The notes under the pieces are model-generated. The model was not told the DNA's origin. It was given only the letters and a program-made list of their open reading frames with translations, and made no database searches. From the NCBI GenBank assembly GCA_951828385.1, contig OX639973.1, positions 4,021,200-4,085,199 of the forward strand: a stretch of DNA of 64,000 nt. Direction: 5' to 3'. Made by a program: the position numbers and the translations under genes. This document shows positions 34,738 through 43,249 of the stretch, one piece after another; within the stretch, counting starts at the first letter, position 1, and each line of letters starts with the position of its first letter. Source of the stretch: an uncultured Poribacteria bacterium (GTDB taxonomy: Bacteria; Poribacteria; WGA-4E; WGA-3G).

Positions 34738-35043
34738 TCACTCTACTAATTCGGGTATATGGATCAGTTTTTTATCTTCAGAAGCGATAAACTTGGCATT
34801 CGCTTGCCATTTACCATGTCCCCATTCCACGTTCTTTTCGAGTTGGTATATCAGACACGTGAAGCGATACTTGCTATGCGGATGGATCTGGACTTCCTCG
34901 CCATCGTTATCGTTTACTTTCACAACAGGTTCACTTTTGAGGATGCAAGCCTTTTCGACAACCGGTTCGACAAACACCTGCCCACACCCAAAAGAAAAGG
35001 GCAACACGACCAGAAGGCTGAGAGATGTCAAAAGGTGTTTCAT
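34738..35043 (-). CDS. Small lipoprotein of unknown function
   Basis: 101 residues from the ATG at 35043 with GGAGA upstream. The lipobox is LLVVLPFSFGC (Cys20). The mature part has two cysteines in strands (KACILKSEPVVKVNDNDGEE, YRFTCLIYQLEKNVEWGHG), so a disulfide is possible. No family was recognised. It lies in a run of small exported proteins and gene debris. Confidence 0.65.
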   Translation of the reverse strand: MKHLLTSLSLLVVLPFSFGCGQVFVEPVVEKACILKSEPVVKVNDNDGEEVQIHPHSKYRFTCLIYQLEKNVEWGHGKWQANAKFIASEDKKLIHIPELVE

Positions 35044-35253
35044 CGGTGTCTCCTTTACTTTTTTATCAACTTGGATGAATCTTCTTGTGTCTGGTTTTCG
35101 TACTTCGTGTCTCTGAACAAGCGGCAAGCGTATTGATACCCACTATCGGTTGTTTCCGGTAATTGATAAAGAGAAAGACAGACACCCCGACGCGGCACCA
35201 AAGTTTTAGGTATGTCCAAAATTTTTGCCGAAATGACACAGTGTGATGTACTC

Positions 35254-35442
35254 CTACATCTGACGGAGGCTTTTCTCGGAGGAATGGAATATATCGTCTA
35301 ATTCCATAACCCATTCTACGAGATTCAGGAATGGAATGATGCCGCCAAAGTGAAACAGATATACGATGACCCCTAACGCTGCGAAAATACAGCAAACGAA
35401 ACGCCAAGAAACAAGCGTTTTATACACATTCGGATTTCTCAC
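35254..35442 (-). CDS. Small single-pass membrane protein
   Basis: 62 residues from a GTG with AAAGGAG eight bases upstream. One hydrophobic segment (FVCCIFAALGVIVYLFHFGG, residues 15-34) is followed by an amphipathic stretch (LNLVEWVMELDDIFHSSEKS). The good ribosome site supports it. The 210 bases downstream contain another membrane-like reading in a different frame (35066-35407), so a frameshifted longer gene cannot be excluded. Confidence 0.45.
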   Translation of the reverse strand: MRNPNVYKTLVSWRFVCCIFAALGVIVYLFHFGGIIPFLNLVEWVMELDDIFHSSEKSLRQM

Positions 35443-35607
35443 AATGGACTCCTTTGGTGAAACTTAAGTTCACCTGTCAAGAATTGTTTGGGTTGACTTT
35501 TTTCCGAAAGCCTGTAACATATTATAGATCGTCCCTTCCGTCCCGTTTTGAACCGGCGAATTCATCAGGACGCTCCGAGAAGGGATGGTCCGCGGTGCTA
35601 TCGGCAG

Positions 35608-38151
35608 CTAAAACTGATTCGCGACTTGCACGAGGTCCAAAACATTCACAACACCATCTGCGTTGATGTCCGCATCGCTATCCGATTCCCCTAAGACACC
35701 TGCCACCCGTACCAGATCAAGGATGTTCACCACACCGTCGGCGTTGAGATCAAACTTTGATTTATCAAGGATTTCAAAACGGAGAATCTCTGTGAAATCC
35801 ACCCGCAGTGTATTGTGTGCCATATCACCCAGCGTCATATCAGAAAGTCCCCAGGTCCCCGGTGGACTGCCAACGGGTAGGATAACAGTCTTATTGTAGG
35901 TTCGATAAACCGTCGGATCCCCGGTGAAGTACATGTTGTTGTTGCGCTGGTTGTGGTCATCTCCATAATGACTGAAACCGTGCGTCACGCCTTGTGGATC
36001 GCGTAGACGGATACTCGAAGAACTATAGCCAGCGATATTGTCTTTTACCCGGAAAGATATATCCACGCGCGTCTCGCCATTGGGAGCTTCAGGGGCCGTC
36101 GGCGCCGCTTTGATGGTAATCGTGTTCAGATCCAACGCCGGCGGTGTCGCATCTCCGAACCGCGTCTGAACCTGAATTGTCGCCGGTGTTTCATCCACCC
36201 ATACGGGCGTTTCGCCAACAACATGAAAATTCTGTTCTGTAAAGTAAATGCCAGTAGAATTCCCCGCGACATCCGACATCCGAAGCAACACAACCGTGTA
36301 AGTGCCGCTCTGTCGATAATCCGGGACAATGATCGCAGCGCCAACTTCACCTTCCCGATTCAATACCTTTTCACGATCGGGCACGTAATCACTTCTGAAT
36401 TCCGAACTACTCCCGACAATAGAATAGGTTTCAGGATGCTCGTCGTTCAGACGAATCGTAACACCTCTAAGAGCATTATCTTCAACGACCTGCCAACGCG
36501 CAATAATGATCTGATACCGCTCACCTCTGTCCGTTTTCGATTCTGCCAAAGACAACCGCATCGAGTTCGGTACATACTGCGGCGGCTCGCAATCGGCAAG
36601 CGGATTATCCATATAAAGTTTCCATCCGAAATTTGTTTGCGACGTGTAACGCTCGTTTTTGTTCGCGTCCCCGATCTGTATCGTATCCGGTGCCCAGTAC
36701 CCGCCCGCAGCATACCGCGATAGCGTCACTGGATGACTCCGTAAGGTGTGGCTTGCTGCAACCCGCTGACCGCTGACATCTACAGAATAGAAATGAATAT
36801 CTTCAGACGTTCCTTTCTCAGAATAAATTCGGGTATACCCCCGCGTCGCGGTATCCAAATCGCTCTCGCCATGCAGCCGGAGTTCGATCGTTATCTGCTT
36901 ATCGGCTTCAGGTTCACCGCTGACCTGTATCTCTATCCCGATAATCCGTCCCGGATAGACATAATCGGGCCAGAGGTTATAGACCTCAAACGTCAAATCC
37001 TCACGGATCTGCGAGATGTACCGCGTGCCGTGCATGACGCGATTCTCGATGAATTCGTATTTCGCGGGCGACCGCGACCGCAACTTGTTAGGGTTCGTGA
37101 TGTAGAAGCTGATACTCTCTGCCATGTCCTCATTCGGATTCTTACCGTGTGCATACGCCGAGACAAATTCAACCTGTTTCGTCGTTGACCAGCCATCTGT
37201 ATCGTCGGGGTTCTCATACCACCCGCCAACTTCAATCCAGTCCTGTTTCAGCTGTGCGTCAAACAGGTGTTCCCAAAGGAAATGTGCCTTCTCGTGGAGC
37301 ATCAGCCGATGCATAAAAGAGATGTCCGTCCCTTGGAACGCCGATGCCATGAACTCGATATACCCAGCATTCACCCAAGCGACAGCAGGTGCGCTATGCA
37401 CGGGATGTCGCAGCCCGTCTAACCGCCGAACAAGGTACTTCAGTCCCGGTGTCGTGAGCATGCCCGACGGATATTCCTCAAGCATTGAGAGAATTGCGAT
37501 GAGCTCTTCATTTTTGAATTCAGAAAAACTTCGAGCGTCTTCACGGGTTGTCTGGCGCGTGAGTTCGGTAAAGTCCGGGACACGGACACTGACAGCATAA
37601 CGTTGCTCAAGGATCCGATCAATGGCGCGCCGATCAGTGCCGTCAGAGGTGACAAAACGCACCACCGCGCGATGCAGCCGTTTCGAGAAATACCGACCCC
37701 GCACGCCGTTTATCTCAGCGAGCAACGGACTGGCATGCACAAACGCAGCTTCGGAAACCCTGACGATCTGTTCCTCACCGTGGTACTCGATGTCAATGTC
37801 GTCTTGGAGATGACGCTTCGACAACCGCCACACAGAGGCAGGCAGATGAGACTCGCCTGTGTATATGTCGTTTTGGCTTTGTGGAATCGATTCAAAGGTG
37901 TGGAGTAATCGGTAGGCATACGCCCGGCTCCATTCGGGCCCCAAATGCACAGAATACTTCCGCATCAGAGCCAGCGACGCGCTATGCGAAGGCACATCCA
38001 CGACTTCATCAAGGATAACCACTTCGACAGGTTCAACAACGGTCGCACGCTCGACACCCTCTGGCGTTTCGTCTATCTCCCAACGAAAGTCAAAGGCCCA
38101 CCCCTGAAACACAACTGCAAAAAATAGGGGCATTGCGAGAATATATTTCAA
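35608..38151 (-). CDS. Secreted putative zinc metallopeptidase with Ig-like domains and dockerin
   Basis: 847 residues with a signal peptide (YILAMPLFFAVVFQGWA). The peptidase-like domain has LHEKAHFLWEH with a zinc motif H286-E-K-A-H290. It is followed about 70 residues later by NPNEDMAESISFYI, whose ED-x-AE pattern could supply the third ligand. Two or three beta-sandwich segments follow at about 395-780. The last ~60 residues are a dockerin type I pair (FDLNADGVVNILDLVRVAG, ADINADGVVNVLDLVQVAN). It could be displayed through a cohesin such as the one encoded at 21935-22765. The substrate is unknown. Confidence 0.8.
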   Translation of the reverse strand: MKYILAMPLFFAVVFQGWAFDFRWEIDETPEGVERATVVEPVEVVILDEVVDVPSHSASLALMRKYSVHLGPEWSRAYAYRLLHTFESIPQSQNDIYTGESHLPASVWRLSKRHLQDDIDIEYHGEEQIVRVSEAAFVHASPLLAEINGVRGRYFSKRLHRAVVRFVTSDGTDRRAIDRILEQRYAVSVRVPDFTELTRQTTREDARSFSEFKNEELIAILSMLEEYPSGMLTTPGLKYLVRRLDGLRHPVHSAPAVAWVNAGYIEFMASAFQGTDISFMHRLMLHEKAHFLWEHLFDAQLKQDWIEVGGWYENPDDTDGWSTTKQVEFVSAYAHGKNPNEDMAESISFYITNPNKLRSRSPAKYEFIENRVMHGTRYISQIREDLTFEVYNLWPDYVYPGRIIGIEIQVSGEPEADKQITIELRLHGESDLDTATRGYTRIYSEKGTSEDIHFYSVDVSGQRVAASHTLRSHPVTLSRYAAGGYWAPDTIQIGDANKNERYTSQTNFGWKLYMDNPLADCEPPQYVPNSMRLSLAESKTDRGERYQIIIARWQVVEDNALRGVTIRLNDEHPETYSIVGSSSEFRSDYVPDREKVLNREGEVGAAIIVPDYRQSGTYTVVLLRMSDVAGNSTGIYFTEQNFHVVGETPVWVDETPATIQVQTRFGDATPPALDLNTITIKAAPTAPEAPNGETRVDISFRVKDNIAGYSSSSIRLRDPQGVTHGFSHYGDDHNQRNNNMYFTGDPTVYRTYNKTVILPVGSPPGTWGLSDMTLGDMAHNTLRVDFTEILRFEILDKSKFDLNADGVVNILDLVRVAGVLGESDSDADINADGVVNVLDLVQVANQF

Positions 38152-38214
38152 AATGAAGACTCCTTATCAAAACACCCACAGACGTTGAGACAGATCGCCA
38201 AGAGAATAAAAAAC

Positions 38215-38406
38215 TTAACCATTATTGACTGACAAACCTTTCCATTTCCAATGGTAAATAATGCCTTGAGAATTGACCCAAAACATTCGCACACCGTCGT
38301 CGTTAAGATGCTTAGGAGGTTTTACCTTTCTGCGCTCTGTGTAGGTACCACCACCGTATGTTCTTCTATATATTCCCTTTTTTTCTACAGACCCTGGTTT
38401 AAGCAT
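38215..38406 (-). CDS. Small basic hypothetical ORF
   Basis: 63 residues, rich in Lys, Arg and Gly (EKKGIYRRTYGGGTYTERRK), ending in an aromatic stretch (FWVNSQGIIYHWKWKGLSV). The ribosome site is weak. It lies 34 bp after the ORF at 38441-38665 on the same strand. No family was recognised; it may not be expressed. Confidence 0.35.
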   Translation of the reverse strand: MLKPGSVEKKGIYRRTYGGGTYTERRKVKPPKHLNDDGVRMFWVNSQGIIYHWKWKGLSVNNG

Positions 38407-38440
38407 GATGTCAATAGATCGAGAATATTAGCCCACTGCC

Positions 38441-38665
38441 TCATACGGAACTCTGATAGACCCGTTTATTTTCTTCAATAAAGGACTTGAGCATTTCAGA
38501 CGTTCCGGGATACGAGATTAAGCACTTGTGGAGAAATTTGACACCACAGGTTACCTGTATCGTCTCACCTGTTATGAATCGGATATGGGCAATAGAATCT
38601 CCGGACCTGGTGACCTTCCAAACCCGATTCAGGTCGATGGTCTTGCCACCGAGTTTCATTTTCAT
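38441..38665 (-). CDS. Small hypothetical protein
   Basis: 74 residues. AAAGGAG lies about 11 bases before the ATG. The N-terminal half looks like a small beta domain (LNRVWKVTRSGDSIAHIRFI, then TGETIQVTCG). The C-terminal half is helical (GTSEMLKSFIEENKRVYQ). It starts 35 bp after the terminator that follows the next gene upstream. Function unknown. Confidence 0.5.
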   Translation of the reverse strand: MKMKLGGKTIDLNRVWKVTRSGDSIAHIRFITGETIQVTCGVKFLHKCLISYPGTSEMLKSFIEENKRVYQSSV

Positions 38666-38700
38666 CCGATGTTGCTCCTTTCTGTGGCTGGATTGAAGAT

Positions 38701-38724
38701 AAAGGGCGGATTATACCGCCCTTT
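38701..38724 (-). terminator. Intrinsic terminator after the DUF4268 gene
   Basis: Nine-base stem AAAGGGCGG/CCGCCCTTT with an ATTATA loop, 20 bp downstream of the stop at 38744. The same GGGCGG/CCGCCC core forms the terminator at 32766-32790. Confidence 0.78.
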
Positions 38725-38743
38725 ATTTATTGAAAAAAATATG

Positions 38744-39187
38744 TCACATCAGTTTTTCAATCCGAGGTCGGAAGACTTCAACGAACTTTTCAAACTTCGT
38801 CGCTAACCATTGATGTTGATCAGACCAGTCTGTTTCATCGCTAACATCACACGCTTTTAAGCCTACATATCCTTGCGTTTCCGTCGTAATCCCCTCATAC
38901 CAATACAGTTTTTCACCGAGTTCATTTTCAATCGCGACCTGTTCTGCTTTCAATGAATGAAAGTGGCTTTGTGCAGATCCTTTCATGACAAAGGCAGCCG
39001 CGATCGCTGGCGGTCTCACGCGTTGAGAGGCTCTCAGAAAACATCCAGTGATTCCCGTAAGTTGGAAGTCTCTATAGTGAGACGTATAGATGTTTGGTAT
39101 TTTTATTGCGTCAGAGAGAGGATCCAATTCGGGAAAAAGTGCAGCCCAATACCTCTGACTCTGTTCTTGTCTCGGAGATAAAAACAT
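38744..39187 (-). CDS. Stand-alone DUF4268 protein
   Basis: 147 residues. HFHSLKAEQVAIENELGEKL followed by YWYEG, then DWSDQHQWLATKFEKFVEVF and RPRIEKL match the DUF4268 pattern well: a helix with IExELG, a strand, and a C-terminal helix pair. In other bacteria this domain is usually fused to or next to restriction-like nuclease modules. The N-terminal 65 residues contain no such domain. It is followed by an intrinsic terminator. A role in defence or DNA processing is only an inference. Confidence 0.65.
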   Translation of the reverse strand: MFLSPRQEQSQRYWAALFPELDPLSDAIKIPNIYTSHYRDFQLTGITGCFLRASQRVRPPAIAAAFVMKGSAQSHFHSLKAEQVAIENELGEKLYWYEGITTETQGYVGLKACDVSDETDWSDQHQWLATKFEKFVEVFRPRIEKLM

Positions 39188-39243
39188 CGTCTTCTCCTTT
39201 CATAAACGGATAATAAAAAACGGAATAAGAATGTGAAGGCATT

Positions 39244-39573
39244 TCACCGCAAATCGTATCTTTTACCGTCTCTGATAATATAGTATTTCCGTTGATCTCT
39301 CTTTTCAGCGTCCTCAGCATACTCCCGAAACACCTGACCTTGATAGGGACCGCTGAGATAAACGATAAAATAGACGCATTCTCCCGATGTACTGTCGCAG
39401 TGCGAATAGCCGTACGAAGCACCGTCTCGATGATCGTAGTACGCAGCTTTCTTAATCATGCACCCCAAACGCGGTGCCTGCTGTATTCGCGGTGCCGGCG
39501 GAGACCCGAAAATTCTACCACACCCGGTAAACCCGACGACGAGTAGTAGTAACGCAACGATACGCTGTTTCAT
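39244..39573 (-). CDS. Cysteine-containing small lipoprotein
   Basis: 109 residues from the ATG at 39573 (MKQRIVALLLLVVGFTGC), with GGAGA upstream; the frame is open further upstream but overlaps the preceding gene. The lipobox Cys is residue 18. The mature part holds three further cysteines (LGCMIKK, YSHCDSTSGECVYFIVYL). It follows the secreted protein gene at 39593 by 19 bp. No family was recognised. Confidence 0.65.
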   Translation of the reverse strand: MKQRIVALLLLVVGFTGCGRIFGSPPAPRIQQAPRLGCMIKKAAYYDHRDGASYGYSHCDSTSGECVYFIVYLSGPYQGQVFREYAEDAEKRDQRKYYIIRDGKRYDLR

Positions 39574-39592
39574 CGCACATTTCTCCAATGCA

Positions 39593-40096
39593 TCAGCGGT
39601 TATCGCGAGACATCCGCTCGCGGACCTCGGCAAAATTATGGCGCAAAGGCTCAAGATTCTTTTGGTCAAAATCAGCAATGATGCGTTTACAGACGTTGTC
39701 TAAATCTTCGACGCGGTGAAATGCGGCGAGGGATAAACGTGGCTGCGTATAATGACCTTTATACCTCTCGGCGACGCGATGACTTGCCTCCGAAAAGGCA
39801 CTCACTCCTGAGAACGAACGATAATCGCAAAAGGCGATGGCGATGTCTCCAGAGTATTCAGCCCCCATGACTCCTAAAATCACATACGCATCTTCCTCAC
39901 GCACAAGGTCTACATCCGGCAAGGCACGCAGTTCTCGCTTCAGATAACTTTCAACAGTTGTTTTTAAATGGCTATCGCCTTGAAAATCTTTAAACTCGAC
40001 ATGAATATACACCTTTAATCTTATATCAGCGACATCACCGACAGTTACAAATACAAACAGTGAGAGTAGAATCAAAAGCGACGAAAGTTTTTTCAT
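39593..40096 (-). CDS. Secreted hypothetical protein
   Basis: 167 residues with a signal peptide (SLLILLSLFVFVTVGDVA). The mature part (IRLKVYIHVEFKDFQGDSHL, VESYLKRELRALPDVDLVRE, EDAYVILGVMGAEYSGDIAI) has an alpha/beta pattern like small periplasmic proteins that assemble on outer-membrane complexes. No family can be named with confidence. It is probably co-transcribed with the downstream lipoprotein gene. Confidence 0.65.
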   Translation of the reverse strand: MKKLSSLLILLSLFVFVTVGDVADIRLKVYIHVEFKDFQGDSHLKTTVESYLKRELRALPDVDLVREEDAYVILGVMGAEYSGDIAIAFCDYRSFSGVSAFSEASHRVAERYKGHYTQPRLSLAAFHRVEDLDNVCKRIIADFDQKNLEPLRHNFAEVRERMSRDNR

Positions 40097-40237
40097 TTCA
40101 CATTTCTCCTTTCTTTGATTCTAACGATCGGTATCCCGTCAATCCGTTGATGCCTATTGCGATTCACGCAACTCTTTACGCAGCCCGATATAGACACAGA
40201 CCGTCATGCCTCATCACACAATCGCGAACTCCAGGAA

Positions 40238-40732
40238 TTAGTCGAAAATCGAGAAGATCCCTGATACGGTGGCGGTCCCGACGAGACACCCGATGAAACT
40301 CCATCGGAACTGAAGTTTTTTCGTTTCCACCTTATAGGCATCATAGTAAAATGCGACATACTCCGGCGACTTACCGAGCAAGCGTCCGGTCGGCAGAAAC
40401 GGTTGATACCACTGCGAAATGAGGGTGCCGCCGATCGGGAAGAAGAACCCCGCAGAAAACCACAACGTCTTGTTCAGATGCGCCGATGCGTCTGCTTTGG
40501 CATCACGGATGGCTTCCGCCATTATCGTCGGGAGTTGTGTTGCGGTCTCTTTGAGCGACTCGACCTCAACAAGTTGGTACTGTTGCGTCTCAATGACATC
40601 GTACTGCTTCGGTTTCCCGTCCTCCATGACATGGATTCGGTCGTTTGCGATGCCGAGCCGCAACACCGGCAGACAAAGCATCACAAGAGCCACGAAAATC
40701 ACCAATGCGTAAAATGAATTCTTTATTCTCAC
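40238..40732 (-). CDS. Two-helix membrane protein, duplicated gene (copy 2)
   Basis: 164 residues, the same length as copy 1 at 26095-26589 and identical over most of its length. Differences cluster at residues about 80-125 (FFFPIGGTLISQWYQPFLPT here against FFFPGVSIILSQWHQPFLPT). The open frames have been kept, so the copies are not simply decaying. Function unknown. Confidence 0.75.
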   Translation of the reverse strand: MRIKNSFYALVIFVALVMLCLPVLRLGIANDRIHVMEDGKPKQYDVIETQQYQLVEVESLKETATQLPTIMAEAIRDAKADASAHLNKTLWFSAGFFFPIGGTLISQWYQPFLPTGRLLGKSPEYVAFYYDAYKVETKKLQFRWSFIGCLVGTATVSGIFSIFD

Positions 40733-40758
40733 AAATCTCCTCCATTTTCAACAACCGG

Positions 40759-41472
40759 CTACTGCCGTTTCTGGTAGATATATCCCGTCGCTGTCGCCTC
40801 GTGAAAAACGACGAATAACTCACCATCCGACGTATACGTGCTGACAAGCGGTTCCGGGTTATCATTGGTATACCAATAGATCGTGCCTTTCGCGGCATCA
40901 AACGGCTCAATCAACTGATACGCCCCGAACTCAAAGGCATTATTGCTCTGAAACTCGCGGGTAAAGGTCGTCGTCGTCAGCCGCATCGCCCCAAACTCTT
41001 CGACGGATGTACCGGCAATCTCAGTGCGGATGAGTTCATAGCTTCCAGAGAGAGCTTTCGCGACCCGGTAGGATTTTGAATACACTGTGATCGTTTCGGA
41101 TTTCACGGCGGATTCTTCACCTTCATCGCGCACGGTGACATGCACCCGAACCGGCTGATCGGGGGCGACATCGGCTTTCGGCAACGCCGGTGCCGTCCAG
41201 AGGACTTCGGGACTATCGTTGCCACTCAACTCACCATCAGAGACGACCCATGTGAACGTTAAGGGCTCGTTCTCAGGATCCAAAACACCGACGCGGAGTT
41301 CCACAGTTTCACCGTAGCGCACCTCTTTCGGGACCGTGAACGACGTAATCTCCGGTGCATCGTTGCGCCATTCTTTATACGCCTCACAGCCAATAAAAAG
41401 CACCCCCCCGCAGACGATGCTCAAAACCGCACCGAGTCGCTGCATCCATAACACAACGCTTTTTATTTTCAC
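40759..41472 (-). CDS. Lipoprotein with a PKD/Ig-like domain, duplicated gene (copy 2)
   Basis: 237 residues, differing from copy 1 (26616-27329) at only about four positions, all near the N terminus or in a Ser/Asn change (SGNDSPE for SGDDSPE). The lipobox here reads LSIVCGGVLFIGC. The near identity points to recent duplication or gene conversion. It was probably co-transcribed with the downstream two-helix membrane protein gene (26 bp gap). Confidence 0.8.
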   Translation of the reverse strand: MKIKSVVLWMQRLGAVLSIVCGGVLFIGCEAYKEWRNDAPEITSFTVPKEVRYGETVELRVGVLDPENEPLTFTWVVSDGELSGNDSPEVLWTAPALPKADVAPDQPVRVHVTVRDEGEESAVKSETITVYSKSYRVAKALSGSYELIRTEIAGTSVEEFGAMRLTTTTFTREFQSNNAFEFGAYQLIEPFDAAKGTIYWYTNDNPEPLVSTYTSDGELFVVFHEATATGYIYQKRQ

Positions 41473-41732
41473 AAAATACCTCCTTTTCAGTTTTCTAGTG
41501 TCGCCAGTTCAATGGTTAGACTTTCTTCACAGATTCAGCCATCTGGATTTGATGACGCAGTTCCCACTTATCCCTGTCACTTATCTTATGCCATCACCAC
41601 TATTAACCGCATCCAACAGACTCTCAAGTGCTTGGCATGCTTCACGAGAGACCGTTCCAATTCCCTTAAAGCAGGGTGTTTTCGGAGAGTCGCACACCCT
41701 GCGAAAGCGAGTTCATAAGGAAAATAGTTCCC

Positions 41733-41795
41733 GACGGACCACTTGAGTTCAGTGTGCGGGAAGTTTCATTCAAAGAGACGCAGTTCTCCGTCGGT
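41733..41795. repeat. Dispersed repeat copy B (partner at 24008-24068)
   Basis: Spans the stop codon of the binding-protein gene. The coding-strand end TDGELRLFE followed by TGA resembles TDEELSIFE-TGA in copy A, and similarity continues about 40 bases past the stop. It may be a shared 3' region rather than a mobile repeat. Confidence 0.5.
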
Positions 41796-42999
41796 GACGC
41801 GCAATACAATCGGAGCGTACATCGCCTCACCGTTGGCATCGAAAGAGAAGTTGCCTAAAATCGTCGGGAATCCTGTGTCGCTGCCAAAGCATCCCGAATC
41901 GCTGCTGCATCCGTCGATCCGGCAGTGGCAATCGCATTGGCGAGGATATAGAGTGTTGCGTATGACTGCGCCGCCCAGGGTTCAGGTGCAATCCCGTATT
42001 TCGACTTATAATTGGCAACAAAGTCTCGGTTACCGGGTGTCTCTGAGAGTTCCGACCACGACAGAAAAGTGATCACACCCTCGGCAGCTTCACCGGCTTT
42101 CTGCATTTCGTCTGCACTCAACTCAGGAACGATCACGGTGTCCGGGTTTCCGGCGATCACATCAGGAACGATCAGGGTGTCCGGGGTTTCGCCGATCACA
42201 TGATCAGGGTTAAAAGGGTAAATTGTGGTTTCAGTGAGAACCCCAACGACCTCAGGACCGAGCGCGGAGATAAAGAGCACATCAGGGGCCTGCGCCCGAA
42301 TCGCTTCCATTTGCGCAGAGAAATCGGTGTCCCCGGTTTCAAAGGTTTCGGTTACCAGAATCTCAACACCGCTCGCCATCAGTGCCTTCTCGATCTCAGT
42401 GTTGCTACTCGTCGAGAAGGAATCCGCGGCATCATAGATCAGCGCAGCGGTTTCATAACCGGGTTTCGCACGCGTCGCAGTGATACCACTCGGAATGTAT
42501 ACGTCCAATGGCAGTGGCGCACGGAAAACAAAGTCGCCGATCTGACTTAATCCCGCCGCAGAAGAGAGCGACGAAAACGCGATAACACCCTTCGCCTGCG
42601 CAATCGGTGCCGCTTCAATAAAGTGCGTCGAAATCCCAAGCCCTACGATCGCAGGCACCCCTGATCCACCAATTCCGTCACGGCTTGCGTCGAACCGGCT
42701 AATGTGCTTTCATCGTCTATCGTAACAAAGGACAGCGGCACATCTAACAGGCTGGCGGCGTTTATTTCTTCAAGTGCCAACGCAAAACCACGCTGCATCG
42801 GCAGTCCATACAGGTCCGCCCATATTCCCGTCTCGGAGACAACAACCCCGATCGGTAGTGAAATCTCTTGCTCCGACATCTCAGCATCCAGCAACATCTG
42901 TTCCAAGGGTTCCTGCGTTCTTTCACAGGATACCAAGACAACGGAGGTGAGGAAAATAACAATCAAAGCAACTCGATATTTCAACATTAACTGATTCAT
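41766..42999 (-). pseudogene. Branched-chain amino acid-type binding lipoprotein gene with two frameshifts
   Basis: Starts at 42999 (MNQLMLKYRVALIVIFLTSV) with AAGGAAG upstream and a lipobox SVVLVSC. The Peripla_BP_6 domain follows: LPIGVVVSETGIWADLYGLP, then AVTELVDQG. One base is missing at the CCCC run 42658-42661; restoring it joins the part from PAIVGLGISTHFIEAAPIAQ through EPWAAQSYATLYILANAIA. A second missing base near 41869 restores PTILGNFSFDANGEAMYAP and the ending TDGELRLFE. With both corrected, it is a normal ligand-binding protein of about 410 residues. No permease or ATPase is adjacent. Confidence 0.8.
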
Positions 43000-43248
43000 A
43001 ATTCTTCCTTTATAATAGAGGTTAGCGCGGAGAGAAGTCCCTCCGCAGTTAGGTTGTTCATCCCAGTCGGCATATTTCTGAAGCATTCGGACAAGGTTCA
43101 GTCCTTCTATATTCAACGAATCTGTAGCGTCAGGGACATCGGAAACGTCAAGCCTCGCAAATCCGCGCATCAGCGGGAGAATGTATTTAAAAACCGATCG
43201 GACGGTATCAACTTGCAATAAAACATCCTCCTCTAAATCTTTGGACAT
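42996..43248 (-). pseudogene. Small helical protein A, frameshifted near its end
   Basis: ATG at 43248 with AAGGA upstream: MSKDLEEDVLLQVDTVRSVF, then YILPLMRGFARLDVSDVPDA and LNLVRMLQKYADW. At the CCC run 43062-43064 one extra base throws the frame into the next gene. Removing it gives MNNLTAEGLLSALTSIIKEE and L, with a stop (42996-42998) overlapping the ATG of the binding-protein gene as ATGA. The clean overlap after correction argues that the correction is right. All-helical; no family recognised. Confidence 0.6.
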
Positions 43249-43249
43249 A

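Larger units (their letters stand above)
40234..41718. repeat. Segmental duplication, right copy (partner 26091-27932)
   Basis: Direct repeat of the left copy, offset 14143 bp through the two genes. It lacks the 356-base insert found in the left copy at 27452-27807 and joins directly at about 41594. It ends in the GCAGGGTGT/ACACCCTGC hairpin just downstream of the binding-protein gene at 41766. A minus-strand gene also lies directly upstream of the hairpin in the left copy, so the hairpin may be a shared transcription end. Confidence 0.9.

Noticed and set aside
35066-35407. 113-codon ORF overlapping the small membrane ORF
   Set aside because: No ribosome site and an irregular composition; it may hold a piece of a frameshifted gene but cannot be supported.
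37260-37300. HEKAHFLWEH as a metzincin HExxHxxGxxH motif
   Set aside because: The third His is one residue too close and the Gly is missing; a gluzincin-like reading with EDMAE is preferred.
41855-42658. Separate 267-residue protein
   Set aside because: It is the middle part of the frameshifted binding lipoprotein; its start lies in mid-domain and no ribosome site is present.
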